From an uncultured Maribacter sp. (lineage in GTDB: Bacteria; Bacteroidota; Bacteroidia; Flavobacteriales; Flavobacteriaceae), in NCBI RefSeq assembly GCF_947496775.1, contig NZ_CANMDU010000002.1, forward strand, positions 248,001 to 312,000: DNA of 64,000 nucleotides. Direction: 5' to 3'. Below, in pieces: positions 48,055-57,982 of the stretch. A model generated the notes under the pieces. It did no database searches. It saw nothing but the letters and a program-made list of their open reading frames with translations, and had not been told where the DNA came from. The translations under genes were made by a program, and so were the position numbers. How positions within the stretch are numbered: position 1 is the stretch's first letter; each line of letters begins with the position of its first letter.

Positions 48055-48275
48055 GATTATGGGGGTTTTAATATTACTCCTCAAAGTTGCAGAAACATTT
48101 TCAATAGATTGTTAGTAAAAATTCATAGGTTTTTAAAAATTTACTTGATAATAGATATGCAAAGCCTCCTAGGTTTGGCTCCAAATGTTTTTTTCAATAG
48201 GTACTTAATAGAGTTGCCTGTGGCTAGTATACCGTGAGTTTAAATAGAAGCTCTTTAGGTTTTTTTGGTTAAGAA

Positions 48276-49145
48276 CTAATACCTTTTTTTAAATTGTAAA
48301 GGAGTAATACCTGTTTTTTGTTTAAACAATCTAGAAAAATAAGCATAATCTGTATATCCTAAAATTTCTGAAATTTTGTTTAATGTATTATCTGTATGCA
48401 CCATTAAACGTTTAGCTTCAAGTAAAATACGTTCTGTAATTAATTCCGTAGGGGTTTTGTTTAAAGTGGTTTTGGTAATCCTATTCAGGTGTTTAGTAGT
48501 AATATGTAAATGGCTGGCATAAAAAGCTACAGATTTTTGAGTTTTAAAGAATTCTTCAATGGCCTGTTCTAAAGTTTCTAGCGTAGATATGTAATTAGAT
48601 GAAATAATAATAGAAGGTTCTGAGGGTGCATATGACCTACTTAAATCTATGTATAGGAGGTTTACGAGATTTGCAATTTTTTGTTTTTGATAACTTAATT
48701 TTTGGTAAAACTCTGTATTTATTTCTTTAAAAAGAGAAATTGCTTTTTTTAACTCGGTTACTTTTAAAATTAGATTAGGCGGGTTTTTATAGGAATAATA
48801 AAAAGGAAATTGTGCTAGAGATTTGTTAGAGAAAAATAAAGAGTAGAACTCTTGGGTATGAAAAAAGATATACCCTTCAGGAGAGTTGTCGAAAGTCCAA
48901 CTATGGGTTTGCCCAGGTTTCAAGAAAAAAACGCTTCCATTGGTAATAGGATAAGAATCAAAATCGATTTCATGAACCCCAGATCCCTTTTTAAAAATAA
49001 CACAAAGAAAAAAATCATGCCTATGCGGTTTATGAATAATATTTTTATTTTTTGTTAAATGAGTATCTAAATGGTTGCTATAGAATTCAGATAAAGATGC
49101 TTCTTCTTCGAATTGTTCAATATTAAGAGTAGGAATTACTTTCAT
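48276..49145 (-). CDS. AraC family transcriptional regulator
   Basis: The 289-residue regulator has a cupin-type N-terminal sensor (KPHRHDFFLCVIFKKGSG, GSVFFLKPGQTHSW) and a double helix-turn-helix of AraC type at the C-terminus (about 195-289), with SEILGYTDYAYFSRLFKQKT being the classical second helix. The first has SVAFYASHLHITTKHLNR. It binds DNA in the cytoplasm; the ligand is unknown. A divergent DUF983 gene is 142 bases away, with a TACTTTTG (-7-like) at 49218-49225. Confidence 0.88.
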   Translation of the reverse strand: MKVIPTLNIEQFEEEASLSEFYSNHLDTHLTKNKNIIHKPHRHDFFLCVIFKKGSGVHEIDFDSYPITNGSVFFLKPGQTHSWTFDNSPEGYIFFHTQEFYSLFFSNKSLAQFPFYYSYKNPPNLILKVTELKKAISLFKEINTEFYQKLSYQKQKIANLVNLLYIDLSRSYAPSEPSIIISSNYISTLETLEQAIEEFFKTQKSVAFYASHLHITTKHLNRITKTTLNKTPTELITERILLEAKRLMVHTDNTLNKISEILGYTDYAYFSRLFKQKTGITPLQFKKRY

Positions 49146-49287
49146 ATAAGATTGTAAATGTCTTAAAAGTACAAAAAAATGAGTGTTTTATTTGATGTTT
49201 TTGTTATTGTAATTAAATACTTTTGTGTTTTGAATAAAGCGCTATTATTAAGTTAGTTAGGGTTGTGTTTAAAGTTAAAATGGTATT

Positions 49288-49680
49288 ATGAAATCTCTAA
49301 AAGGAACAAAAATATATAGTATATTAAGTGGTAAATGTCCTGTTTGTCAAAATGAAAGTATGTATTTAGAGTCTAGCCCTTATAAGTTAGGCAGTACTTT
49401 AAAGATGATAGAAAGGTGCTCTTCTTGCAATACTAAATATAAAATAGAGCCTTCTTTTTTTTATGGAGCTATGTATGTTAGTTATCCCGTGGGTATAGCT
49501 TTTGGAGCGTTTGCTTTGGTAATTTCGTATTATTTATTTCATTTAGATTTGGTAGCCTCTTATGTTGTAATAGTTATAGTAATGATAATATCGTTACCAA
49601 TAATATTAAGAATATCAAGAAATATTTGGATAAATATGTTTATGAAGTATAAAGACAGTAAAACTTTTAAAAGAAGTTAA
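49288..49680 (+). CDS. DUF983 family membrane protein with zinc ribbon
   Basis: The 130-residue protein has an N-terminal zinc-ribbon (C-P-V-C at about 17-20 and C-S-S-C at about 44-47) followed by two membrane helices (about 66-85 and 89-110), the layout of DUF983. Its function is unknown; the two CxxC pairs indicate metal binding at the membrane face. It converges with the exporter-like gene, overlapping by 4 bases. Confidence 0.8.
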   Translation: MKSLKGTKIYSILSGKCPVCQNESMYLESSPYKLGSTLKMIERCSSCNTKYKIEPSFFYGAMYVSYPVGIAFGAFALVISYYLFHLDLVASYVVIVIVMIISLPIILRISRNIWINMFMKYKDSKTFKRS

Positions 49681-50132
49681 ACTCCTTTCATAGTTAGTAC
49701 TGTGGTAACCCATATAATAACCGATGATATATAAATACCAATTGTATTTGCTATAAATGCTTTTTTCTTTTCTATCTTAAACAAGTAGCTAGCTATGCTT
49801 CCGGCGTAAACACCAGTTCCAGGTACTGGTAGCATTACAAAAAAGATTAAGCCCCAGAAGCCGTATTTATGAATTTTATCTCCAGAACCTTTTTTTGCTT
49901 TTCTAGCAATATATAGAGCAGCCTTTTTGTACAAGTGCATGCGTAGTAAATACTTATTAATTTTTTCAAGAAAGAAAAGCATTAAAGGAAAAACTAATAC
50001 GTTAGCGGCAAAGCAAACAACAAATACAACGTATTTGTTTAAGCCATTAATTAAACCGTATGGAATACCAACTTTTGCTTCACCAAAAGGAGATATGCTC
50101 CATAAAAATGATATGATAAAATCTAAAATCAA
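49677..50132 (-). CDS. Small multidrug export-like membrane protein
   Basis: The 151-residue protein has four to five hydrophobic segments and the family motif P-F-G-E-A-K-V-G-I-P-Y-G-L in helix one, plus LPVPGTGVYAGSIASYLF, typical of the Sm_multidrug_ex family (COG2426). The start is TTG at 50132; the nearest ATG upstream is out of frame and a stop codon precedes. The name does not prove drug transport. The next 263 bases upstream to the LacI gene hold no gene that I can see. Confidence 0.75.
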   Translation of the reverse strand: MILDFIISFLWSISPFGEAKVGIPYGLINGLNKYVVFVVCFAANVLVFPLMLFFLEKINKYLLRMHLYKKAALYIARKAKKGSGDKIHKYGFWGLIFFVMLPVPGTGVYAGSIASYLFKIEKKKAFIANTIGIYISSVIIWVTTVLTMKGV

Positions 50133-50395
50133 ATTGTCATAGTATTAGAACCTGCGAAGCTAATACACAGGAATCATTTTTAACGCTTTTAAATCTTAAA
50201 AATTATTTAAAGTATTTAAAAGATTCCCATTTATAAAGCAGAAAGTAGTAGAAATAGGTAATTTTATATTCTAAATTAACAGATAAGATTTTTTGTTGCT
50301 TGTTATTTGTTAATATTAAAGGACTGTTATAGGGGAAGTATAATTGTTTTAAAAACCTCAGGGGTACAATTATTCCTGTAAAACAATGGTGTATT

Positions 50396-51487
50396 TTAAG
50401 AATTGTTTTTCTGTACTTCACTTTCAAAAACAATCTCGTTTCTTTCATTATAGTCTACATTTTCCTTGGTTAAAATGTCAATTGGCAAATGTATTTTATT
50501 ATTTAAATAGTCTTTTTTCAATGTTAAACAGTTGGTCATTAAACGAACCGATTCATAACCTTGTTCAAATGGTTTTTGAGATATTAGGAAAGAAACAGAA
50601 TCATTTTTTAAACATTCAATATTTTGGGGTGTATTATCAAAGCCAATAAATTTAATATTTTTTAAATAACTAGCTTCTATACAATTAACAACAATGTAAA
50701 TTCTACTTGAAGGCACAAAAATACCTTCAACTTCTGGATGATCTTTTAAATAGGTATTTATTTTTTCCTTAGTATTCAAAGAATCGTTTAAGTTGTCAAT
50801 TTGCAATGTTTGGGTTTTAGAAGATATCCTGTTTTTTAATAAATATTCATTAAAACCTTTTATTCTATTCGATATGGAGTTGTTTTTAATGATATTATGC
50901 CTAGCCTGTATTATTAAGAAAGAAGAGGGCTTAGGTACACTTAAATTCATGAGTTTCCCCGCAATATAACCTGCCATATAGGAGTCTTGGCCAACAAAAG
51001 CTTTGTTGTTAAAACCATCAATATTAATATTTAAAAACAAATAGGGAATGTCTAGAGCTTCTAATTTTGATACAATTATTTTTGTCTCTTTTAAAAAGTT
51101 AGGAACCATAATAACCGCAGTTGGTTTGGTCTCCAATAAAGAAAAAAAGGTCTTTAAGTAAGAATCAGGATCATATTGATTAAATGTAAAGTTATTTACT
51201 TGTACGCCAAACCGCTTTACATCATTAGCTCCTTTTAAGATTCCTAAATAAGGAGATTTCCAAAATAGATCCGAGTCATTGTGTTCAGGAATAAGCGCTG
51301 CAATAAAATGTTTGTTTTTCATTGCAAGGGCGCTGGCAACAGGATTAACTCTAAAATTATAAAAAGCAAGAATCTCTTTTACTTTAGCTTTTGTTTTTTT
51401 AGATACGCCACCTCGGTTATGTATAACTCTATCCACTGTGCCTTCAGAGACGTTGGCTTTTTTGGCTATATCCTTTATTGTAATCAT
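50396..51487 (-). CDS. LacI family transcriptional regulator
   Basis: The 363-residue regulator has the LacI helix-turn-helix and hinge (MITIKDIAKKANVSEGTVDR, RGGVSKKTKAKVKEI) and a periplasmic-binding-like effector domain (about 65-345). It is transcribed away from a hexuronate utilisation operon, and a strong dyad is found between them, so it is the likely repressor responding to a sugar acid or its breakdown product. The substrate-binding domain begins FIAALIPEHNDSDLF. Confidence 0.87.
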   Translation of the reverse strand: MITIKDIAKKANVSEGTVDRVIHNRGGVSKKTKAKVKEILAFYNFRVNPVASALAMKNKHFIAALIPEHNDSDLFWKSPYLGILKGANDVKRFGVQVNNFTFNQYDPDSYLKTFFSLLETKPTAVIMVPNFLKETKIIVSKLEALDIPYLFLNINIDGFNNKAFVGQDSYMAGYIAGKLMNLSVPKPSSFLIIQARHNIIKNNSISNRIKGFNEYLLKNRISSKTQTLQIDNLNDSLNTKEKINTYLKDHPEVEGIFVPSSRIYIVVNCIEASYLKNIKFIGFDNTPQNIECLKNDSVSFLISQKPFEQGYESVRLMTNCLTLKKDYLNNKIHLPIDILTKENVDYNERNEIVFESEVQKNNS

Positions 51488-51599
51488 ATTATTTTTTATG
51501 CGTGCTGGTTTCTATAGACCGTAAAAATAGTAGAAACATAAAGATGAATCTTAGCAATGTAATAAAAAAAATGTTCTTTAACGTGTGTACGCAAATTTT

Positions 51600-51633
51600 C
51601 AATATATTTGTGTGTGCGCACACGAATATATTG
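51600..51633. promoter_or_regulatory. 34-base near-palindromic operator of the LacI/hexuronate region
   Basis: Positions 51600-51633 form a dyad whose halves match at 15 of 17 positions; the core is TGTGTGCGCACACG and the outer arms CAATATATT and AATATATTG. TATATTTG (51603-51610) in the left arm matches a -7 promoter element for the plus strand. A weaker related sequence, CGTGTGTACGC, lies at about 51581-51591. It is 40 bases upstream of the ATG of the first catabolic gene and 112 bases from the LacI gene, so binding would block transcription of the operon. Confidence 0.75.
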
Positions 51634-51673
51634 CTAGTGTAGCTAATAATTCATAAAAATAAGTTTCTTAAAT

Positions 51674-52501
51674 ATGAAAAAAGTGATTGTGTTAACGGGA
51701 GCAGGAGGAGTTTTGTGTGGAACACTAGCAAAAGAACTCGGAAAGAAAGGACACAAAATTGCAGTTTTAGATTTAAACAAATATGCTGCAGATAAAATTG
51801 CAAATGAAATTAATGCAGATGGTGGTATTGCTATAGGTATTGAAGCCAATGTTTTGGAAAGAGACTCCTTAGATGAAGCGAAAAAAGAAGTGAATAATAA
51901 ATTGGGAGGATGCGATATTCTAATTAATGGAGCCGGAGGTAATCATCCTTTAGGAACAACTTCTAACACACATTTAACTTCTGGCGATTTAGAAAATACC
52001 GAAGAAGGTTTTAAGACATTTTTTGATTTAGACCCTTCGGGAATTAAGTTTGTATTCGATTTAAATTTTATAGGCACTTTACTTCCTACGCAAGTGTTTG
52101 CAAAGGATATGGTAGGCAAAGAAGGTTGTAGTGTTTTAAATATATCCTCTATGAACGCATTTACGCCATTAACAAAAATCCCTGCTTATAGTGGGGCAAA
52201 AGCAGCTGTATCTAATTTTACACAATGGTTAGCAGTACATTTTTCTAAAGTAGGAATTAGGGTCAATGCCTTGGCACCAGGTTTTTTCTTAACGGAGCAA
52301 AATAGAACCTTATTAACCAATGAAGATGGTTCCTTAACACAAAGAGGGAAACAAATTATAGATCAAACTCCTATGGGGCGATATGGTAAACCAGAAGACT
52401 TAATAAGTACAACGCTCTATTTGTGCGATGATGCTTCTTCTTTTGTAACAGGAGTTGTAATACCAATTGATGGCGGTTTTGCTGCTTATAGTGGTGTTTA
52501 A
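51674..52501 (+). CDS. D-mannonate oxidoreductase, SDR type (UxuB-equivalent)
   Basis: The 275-residue short-chain dehydrogenase has the NAD(P)-binding loop T-G-A-G-G-V-L-C-G, NGAGGNHP, the catalytic Ser in N-I-S-S-M-N-A and the Y-S-G-A-K active site. Next to UxuA and UxaC it should reduce fructuronate to mannonate in the glucuronate pathway, replacing the non-homologous long-chain UxuB of E. coli. It is the first gene of the operon, 40 bases after the operator-like dyad. Confidence 0.85.
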   Translation: MKKVIVLTGAGGVLCGTLAKELGKKGHKIAVLDLNKYAADKIANEINADGGIAIGIEANVLERDSLDEAKKEVNNKLGGCDILINGAGGNHPLGTTSNTHLTSGDLENTEEGFKTFFDLDPSGIKFVFDLNFIGTLLPTQVFAKDMVGKEGCSVLNISSMNAFTPLTKIPAYSGAKAAVSNFTQWLAVHFSKVGIRVNALAPGFFLTEQNRTLLTNEDGSLTQRGKQIIDQTPMGRYGKPEDLISTTLYLCDDASSFVTGVVIPIDGGFAAYSGV

Positions 52502-52517
52502 TTAAAAATATAATATA

Positions 52518-53696
52518 ATGCAACAAACATGGAGGTGGTACGGACCAAATGACCCTGTATCTCTATTAGATATAAAACAAGCAGGAGCAACAGGTATTGT
52601 TTCGGCATTACATCATATTCCGAACGGAGAGGTGTGGAGTGTGGATGAAATTCAGAAAAGAAAGGATGCTATAGAAACTTCTGGTTTAGTTTGGAGTGTA
52701 GTAGAGAGTATTCCGGTACATGAAAATATAAAAACTCGGTCGGGTGATTATAAAATCTATATTAGGCGATATAAACAGAGTATAGAGAATTTAGCAAAAT
52801 GTGGCATTCGTATTGTGTGCTATAATTTTATGCCTGTTTTGGATTGGACCCGTACTGATTTAAATTTTACTGTAGAGGATGGATCTAAAGCATTACGGTT
52901 TGATGTTATTGCCTTTGCAGCCTTTGAACTTTTTTTATTAAAAAGACCGGGAGCTGAAAACATGTATACGCAAGAGCAGCAAAAGGATGCTAAAACGTAT
53001 GTTGATAATCTTTCAGATGAAAATAAAACACAATTAATAAAAAATATAATTGCAGGTTTGCCAGGTGCAGAAGAAGGGTACACTTTAGAGCAGTTTCAAA
53101 CCATTTTAGATACGTATAAAAATGTTAATGCTTCCGTTTTAAGAGAAAACTTAGTATTCTTCCTAAAAGAAATCATCCCTGTTGCTTCGGAATACAAAAT
53201 ACTTATGTGTATTCATCCAGATGATCCACCATATCCTATTTTAGGATTGCCAAGAGTAGTAAGTACAGAAGAAGATTATGCTTATTTATTTGATAATATT
53301 CCCAATAGAGCAAATGGAATTACTTTTTGCACAGGGTCTTTAGGAGTAAGAGCGGATAACGATTTAGTGCAAATTTTTAAGCGTTTTGCTAATCGTGTTC
53401 ATTTTCTTCATTTGCGGAGTACAAAGCGCGATTTGCATGGAAACTTCTATGAAGCTAATCATTTAGAGGGTGATGTAGATATGTATAGTATAGTTAAACT
53501 AATTATCGAAGAAGAAAAAAGACGTAAAACTGAAGGATATTCAGATTTTGCCATTCCGGTAAGACCGGATCATGGACACCAAATGCTCGATGATTTACGT
53601 AAGAAAACCAATCCAGGGTATTCCGGAATCGGTAGATTAAGAGGGTTAGCAGAACTAAGAGGGTTAGAATTTGGAATATCTAAAAGCATTAGATAA
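52518..53696 (+). CDS. uxuA: Mannonate dehydratase
   Basis: The 392-residue TIM-barrel enzyme removes water from D-mannonate to form 2-keto-3-deoxygluconate. [27 protein letters not shown] and the metal-site region [16 protein letters not shown] are the family signatures. Length agrees with bacterial UxuA. The last base of its stop codon is the first base of the next gene's start (TAATG). Confidence 0.95.
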   Translation: MQQTWRWYGPNDPVSLLDIKQAGATGIVSALHHIPNGEVWSVDEIQKRKDAIETSGLVWSVVESIPVHENIKTRSGDYKIYIRRYKQSIENLAKCGIRIVCYNFMPVLDWTRTDLNFTVEDGSKALRFDVIAFAAFELFLLKRPGAENMYTQEQQKDAKTYVDNLSDENKTQLIKNIIAGLPGAEEGYTLEQFQTILDTYKNVNASVLRENLVFFLKEIIPVASEYKILMCIHPDDPPYPILGLPRVVSTEEDYAYLFDNIPNRANGITFCTGSLGVRADNDLVQIFKRFANRVHFLHLRSTKRDLHGNFYEANHLEGDVDMYSIVKLIIEEEKRRKTEGYSDFAIPVRPDHGHQMLDDLRKKTNPGYSGIGRLRGLAELRGLEFGISKSIR

Positions 53697-55114
53697 TGAC
53701 ATTCATAAAATCTAAAACATTTATTACGGATAATTTTTTATTGCAAACAGAGATAGCGGAAACTCTGTATCATACATATGCCAAAGATTTGCCAATAATA
53801 GATTATCATAACCATTTATCTGCAAGGAAGATTGCCGAGAATGAACCTGTCCGGAATATTACAGAAGTATGGTTAGATGGGGATCATTATAAATGGCGTG
53901 GAATGCGTGCCAATGGTGTAGAGGAAAAATATATTACAGGTACAGCAACTTTAGAAGAACGATTTAATAAATGGGCAGAAACAGTACCTTATACAGTAAG
54001 AAATCCATTGTTTCATTGGACACAGTTAGAGTTAAAGCGTTATTTCAATGTAGATGATATTCTACAGTCGAGTACAGCCAAAGCTATTTATAAAAAAGCA
54101 AATACCGTTTTAGAAAATAAAACACCCGCACAGTTACTAGAGGATATGAAAGTAGAGGTGGTTTGTACCACGGATGACCCAACGGATAATCTTAAGTACC
54201 ATAAGCAAATAAAAGAAAAAGGAAATTTCTATACCAAAGTATTACCGACTTTTAGAGCAGATGAGTTGTTTTTTATAAATAAAAAAGAGTTTTCCAATTA
54301 CATTCAGAAATTAGGGGTGAGTGCTAATCTTGAAATTAATACGCTAGCAAATTTTTTAAAAGCAATAGATAAGCGTATTCATTTCTTTAATACTAATGGA
54401 TGTCGTTTATCCGATTTTGGAATTGGAGCAGCTTTACGTATGGTCGATTATACACTAGAGGGGGTTTCTTTAATTTTTGATAAAAAACTAAAAGAAAATA
54501 AACTTACTATAAATGAAATAGATGAGTATAGGTCATTCCTATTTGTTTATTTAGGTAAAAAATATCATGAATATAATTGGGTGCAACAATACCATTTAGG
54601 GCCTATCCGAAATAATAATACATTATTGTTAGACCAAGTAGGTACTGATGCTGGTGTAGATTCTATTGGAGATTATCCTATGGCAGAGTTTATGTCAAAA
54701 TTATTTAATACACTCAATTCTACTAATCAATTGGCAAAAGCTATATGCTATAATTTAAACCCTTCTCAGAATGAAGTGTTCGCAACAATGATGGGTAATT
54801 TTCAAAGTTCGGATTGTCCGGGGAAAATGCAATGGGGTTCTGGTTGGTGGTTTTTAGATCAAAAAGATGGTATGGAGAAACAACTAAATACACTCTCTAA
54901 TATGGGATTGTTAAGTCGTTTTGTGGGAATGCTTACCGATAGTAGAAGTTTTTTGTCCTTTCCAAGACATGAATATTTTAGGCGTGTTTTGTGTAATTTA
55001 ATTGCGAATGATGTTGTAAATGGATTGGTACCTAATGATATGGAATTTCTTGGAAAAATGATTTCGGATATATGCTATCAAAACGCTGTTAATTATTTCA
55101 ATTTTGAAAATTAA
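53696..55114 (+). CDS. uxaC: Glucuronate isomerase
   Basis: The 472-residue enzyme interconverts D-glucuronate and D-fructuronate (or galacturonate and tagaturonate). The N-terminal IIDYHNHLSARKIAEN motif holds the metal-binding histidines; the conserved FVGMLTDSRSFLSFPRHEYF is near the end. It starts with the ATG overlapping the uxuA stop by one base. The product feeds the SDR enzyme upstream. The 7-base gap to dctP keeps the transporter genes in the operon. Confidence 0.95.
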   Translation: MTFIKSKTFITDNFLLQTEIAETLYHTYAKDLPIIDYHNHLSARKIAENEPVRNITEVWLDGDHYKWRGMRANGVEEKYITGTATLEERFNKWAETVPYTVRNPLFHWTQLELKRYFNVDDILQSSTAKAIYKKANTVLENKTPAQLLEDMKVEVVCTTDDPTDNLKYHKQIKEKGNFYTKVLPTFRADELFFINKKEFSNYIQKLGVSANLEINTLANFLKAIDKRIHFFNTNGCRLSDFGIGAALRMVDYTLEGVSLIFDKKLKENKLTINEIDEYRSFLFVYLGKKYHEYNWVQQYHLGPIRNNNTLLLDQVGTDAGVDSIGDYPMAEFMSKLFNTLNSTNQLAKAICYNLNPSQNEVFATMMGNFQSSDCPGKMQWGSGWWFLDQKDGMEKQLNTLSNMGLLSRFVGMLTDSRSFLSFPRHEYFRRVLCNLIANDVVNGLVPNDMEFLGKMISDICYQNAVNYFNFEN

Positions 55115-55121
55115 ACTATAA

Positions 55122-56093
55122 ATGATAAATAGAATATTCTGTGTTTTTTTAATTTTCTTGATTACGCTTGGGTGTAAAAAGAACAAGGATGTTAAAACTA
55201 TGTATTTGGCACATACATTACCGCAAACCCATCCTGTGCATAAAGGTATTTTAGAATTTAAAAAGGCTTTAAATGAAAAGTCTGGAGGAAAAATGAATGT
55301 TAAAATTTTTCCAGATGGGCAATTAGGTTCTGAGCGAGAGGCTTTAGAGTTGCTTCAAATTGGTAGTGTGGCTATAACCAAAGTAAGTGCGGCTACCTTA
55401 TCTAATTTTGTACCAGAATATCATGTTTTAGGAATTCCGTATTTGTTTAAAGACAAGCAACATCAGTTTGCAGTTTTGGAAGGGGAAGTTGGGAAATCTA
55501 TTTTACAAAAAGGAGAGAAGTTTTGGCTCCGAGGTTTATGTTATTATGATGCTGGTAGTAGAAGCTTTTACACATCAAATAAAGCAGTACGAACACCGGA
55601 GGATTTAAAAGGCCTTAAAATTCGTGTGATGAACAATCAAATGGCAATAAACATGGTAAATGCACTAGGCGGTTCGGCAACTCCAATGTCTTTTGGAGAA
55701 TTGTATACGGCTATACAGCAAGGTGTTGTAGATGGTGCAGAAAACAATGCTCCGTCCTTTGTGTCTTCTAACCATTATGAGGTTAGTAAATATTATACAT
55801 TAGATCAACATTCTTCTGTTCCGGATGTATTGTTAATAGGAACAAAATATTGGAGTAGTTTATCGGATCAAGAGAAAGTTTGGGTACAAGAGTCAGCAGA
55901 TGAATCATCTCAAGCGCAAAAGAGATTTTGGCAAGAATCTGTAGAGCAGTCTATGGCAACTGCAAAAAAAGCAGGAGTAGAGGTAATTATTCCTAACAAG
56001 GCATTATTTCAAGAGCAATCGAAATCGGTTTTAGAAACGTTTAGGAAAGAACATCCAGAAATGAATCCTATCATCAATAAAATAATAAAATAA
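55122..56093 (+). CDS. dctP: TRAP transporter substrate-binding lipoprotein (DctP family)
   Basis: The 323-residue protein begins with a lipoprotein signal (FLIFLITLGC, Cys18 lipidated), so it is tethered to the membrane where it catches the substrate. Residues 25-320 are the DctP fold; the Arg in GLKIRVMNNQ binds the carboxylate of acid substrates in this family. MNVKIFPDGQLGSEREALEL is characteristic. Because the operon breaks down hexuronates, glucuronate or a related uronate is the expected ligand. Confidence 0.92.
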   Translation: MINRIFCVFLIFLITLGCKKNKDVKTMYLAHTLPQTHPVHKGILEFKKALNEKSGGKMNVKIFPDGQLGSEREALELLQIGSVAITKVSAATLSNFVPEYHVLGIPYLFKDKQHQFAVLEGEVGKSILQKGEKFWLRGLCYYDAGSRSFYTSNKAVRTPEDLKGLKIRVMNNQMAINMVNALGGSATPMSFGELYTAIQQGVVDGAENNAPSFVSSNHYEVSKYYTLDQHSSVPDVLLIGTKYWSSLSDQEKVWVQESADESSQAQKRFWQESVEQSMATAKKAGVEVIIPNKALFQEQSKSVLETFRKEHPEMNPIINKIIK

Positions 56094-56106
56094 TAAAATA
56101 ATATTT

Positions 56107-56598
56107 ATGAAAACAACAGATATTCTTTTCCGTAGAGTTTGTCGGATATTAGAAATTATTTTGGTTTCTATTTTTGGTTTATTGGTTATTGATGTTTTAG
56201 GTCAAGTATTTTCGAGATATATATTAAATACTTCTTTTGCATTTACAGAGGAATTGGCAAGGTTCTCTCTAATTTGGTTGTCTATTCTTGGAGCAGCATA
56301 TTTAAATGGAAAAAGAGAGCATTTGTCCATGGATTTTTTATATCAAAAATTTACAGGTAGAACTAGAAAAAAGGTATTGCTGTTTATAGAAATATGTATT
56401 TTTCTATTTGCTCTTATTGTTATGGTTGTTGGCGGTTTTAATTTGGTGTATACTACTTTGCATTTGGGGCAACTATCTGGAACTCTAAGAATTCCATTAG
56501 GCTACATTTATGCTATTTTGCCAATAAGCGGTTTACTTATTATGTGTTTTTCCGTTTACCATATTACCAAAATTAATACAAACAAAATAACCAGCTAG
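56107..56598 (+). CDS. dctQ: TRAP transporter small permease (DctQ)
   Basis: The 163-residue protein has four membrane helices, the layout of DctQ. The family-typical LVIDVLGQVFSRYILNTSFA and E-E-L-A-R-F-S-L-I-W-L-S motifs are in the first and second helix. It pairs with the large permease encoded 2 bases further downstream. Transport is secondary, coupled to Na+ or H+ flow. Confidence 0.92.
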   Translation: MKTTDILFRRVCRILEIILVSIFGLLVIDVLGQVFSRYILNTSFAFTEELARFSLIWLSILGAAYLNGKREHLSMDFLYQKFTGRTRKKVLLFIEICIFLFALIVMVVGGFNLVYTTLHLGQLSGTLRIPLGYIYAILPISGLLIMCFSVYHITKINTNKITS

Positions 56599-56600
56599 AT

Positions 56601-57905
56601 ATGAGTATAGAGATAATTAGTATTATTGTTTTATTTGTTAGTTTTTTCGTTTTTTTAATGTTAAAAGTACCTGTAGCATATAGTATTGGTATTTCTACAA
56701 CCATAAGTTTATTGTTGAATATTGATAACCTGCCGGGCATTACCACTATAGCTCAACGAATGACTACGGGTATTGATAGTTTTGCTTTATTAGCAATACC
56801 ATTTTTTGTATTGGCAGGTGAAATCATGAAACGTGGTGGTATTGCAAACAGACTCATAAATTTTGCAAAATCTATGGTTGCAAGTTTACCTGGGGGGTTG
56901 GCGTATGTAAATGTATTAGGGTCTATGTTATTTGGAGCAATATCTGGTTCCGCAATTGCAGCAACTTCGGCCATAGGAAGTATTATGACAGATAGGATGG
57001 AAGAGGAGGGGTATCCAAGAGAATTTAGTGCATCTGTGAATATTACATCCTCTACTACCGGATTATTAATTCCGCCAAGTAATATTTTAATAGTATATGC
57101 TTTAGCAAGTGGAGGTACAGCTTCGGTAGCGGCATTATTTATTGCAGGGTATTTCCCAGGAATTTTACTGGGTGTTGCAATTATGGCTTATATAGCCTTT
57201 GTTGCTATAACTCGTAAATTGGCTAAAGGAAGCCGTGTTCCATTATCTTTGATTTGGACCTATTTTAGAAAAGCTTTTTTTAGTTTACTTTTATTAGTAA
57301 TAGTTGTTGGCGGTATTGTTGCAGGCATTTTTACGGCAACAGAAGCTTCGGCTATTGCTGTTCTGTATGCAGCAATTTTAGCTTTAATTTATGGAAACAT
57401 AAGTGTTAAAGATTTTCCTTCAATTTTATTGACAAGTGCCAAAACTACAGCAGTGGTAATGTTTTTAATATGTACTTCTATGGCCATGTCTTGGTTGTTT
57501 TCTTTTGAAGGTATCCCAGAACTTATTAGCGGTTTTTTATTAGAGCAGTTTAGTAACAAAATTGTGATATTTTTAGTGATTAATTTGGTGTTATTAATTA
57601 TAGGAACTTTTATGGATATGACACCAGCGGTATTGATATTTACACCTATCTTTTTACCTGTAGTGGTAGCTTTAGGAATGGATCCAGTTCATTTTGGAAT
57701 TGTATTAGTGCTTAACTTATGTATTGGTCTTTGCACGCCGCCTGTGGGGACTATTCTCTTTGTAGGCAGTGGTATAGCAAATGTATCCGTTTCGCAGGTT
57801 ATAAGACCTTTAATTCCGTTTTTAGTTATTATGGTCGCAGTATTACTTTTAATTACTTACATCCCTGCAATATCTATGTATCTTCCGGGTTTGTTTGAGT
57901 TATAA
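56601..57905 (+). CDS. dctM: TRAP transporter large permease (DctM)
   Basis: The 434-residue protein has about 12 membrane segments with the DctM motifs LFGAISGSAIAATSAIGSIM and PPSNILIVYALASGGTASVA, and GTFMDMTPAVLIFTPIFLPV. It is the ion-coupled uptake channel for the uronate caught by DctP. It is the last gene of the hexuronate operon and is followed by a strong terminator. Confidence 0.94.
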   Translation: MSIEIISIIVLFVSFFVFLMLKVPVAYSIGISTTISLLLNIDNLPGITTIAQRMTTGIDSFALLAIPFFVLAGEIMKRGGIANRLINFAKSMVASLPGGLAYVNVLGSMLFGAISGSAIAATSAIGSIMTDRMEEEGYPREFSASVNITSSTTGLLIPPSNILIVYALASGGTASVAALFIAGYFPGILLGVAIMAYIAFVAITRKLAKGSRVPLSLIWTYFRKAFFSLLLLVIVVGGIVAGIFTATEASAIAVLYAAILALIYGNISVKDFPSILLTSAKTTAVVMFLICTSMAMSWLFSFEGIPELISGFLLEQFSNKIVIFLVINLVLLIIGTFMDMTPAVLIFTPIFLPVVVALGMDPVHFGIVLVLNLCIGLCTPPVGTILFVGSGIANVSVSQVIRPLIPFLVIMVAVLLLITYIPAISMYLPGLFEL

Positions 57906-57940
57906 AGTATTTTTTAAACAATCAAAAGTTTATACAAAAG

Positions 57941-57979
57941 AGAAAGCTCAATTTCTAGATAGAAATTGAGCTTTTCTTT
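57941..57979 (+). terminator. Rho-independent terminator of the hexuronate operon
   Basis: AAGCTCAATTTCT (57944-57956) pairs with AGAAATTGAGCTT (57961-57973), a perfect 13-base stem with a 4-base loop followed by TTTCTTT. It closes the hexuronate operon just before the tRNA gene on the other strand. Confidence 0.88.
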
Positions 57980-57982
57980 ATG

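Noticed and set aside
50386-50649. Plus-strand frame over the start of the gap and the LacI 3' end
   Set aside because: It is antisense to LacI coding sequence and has no recognisable domain.
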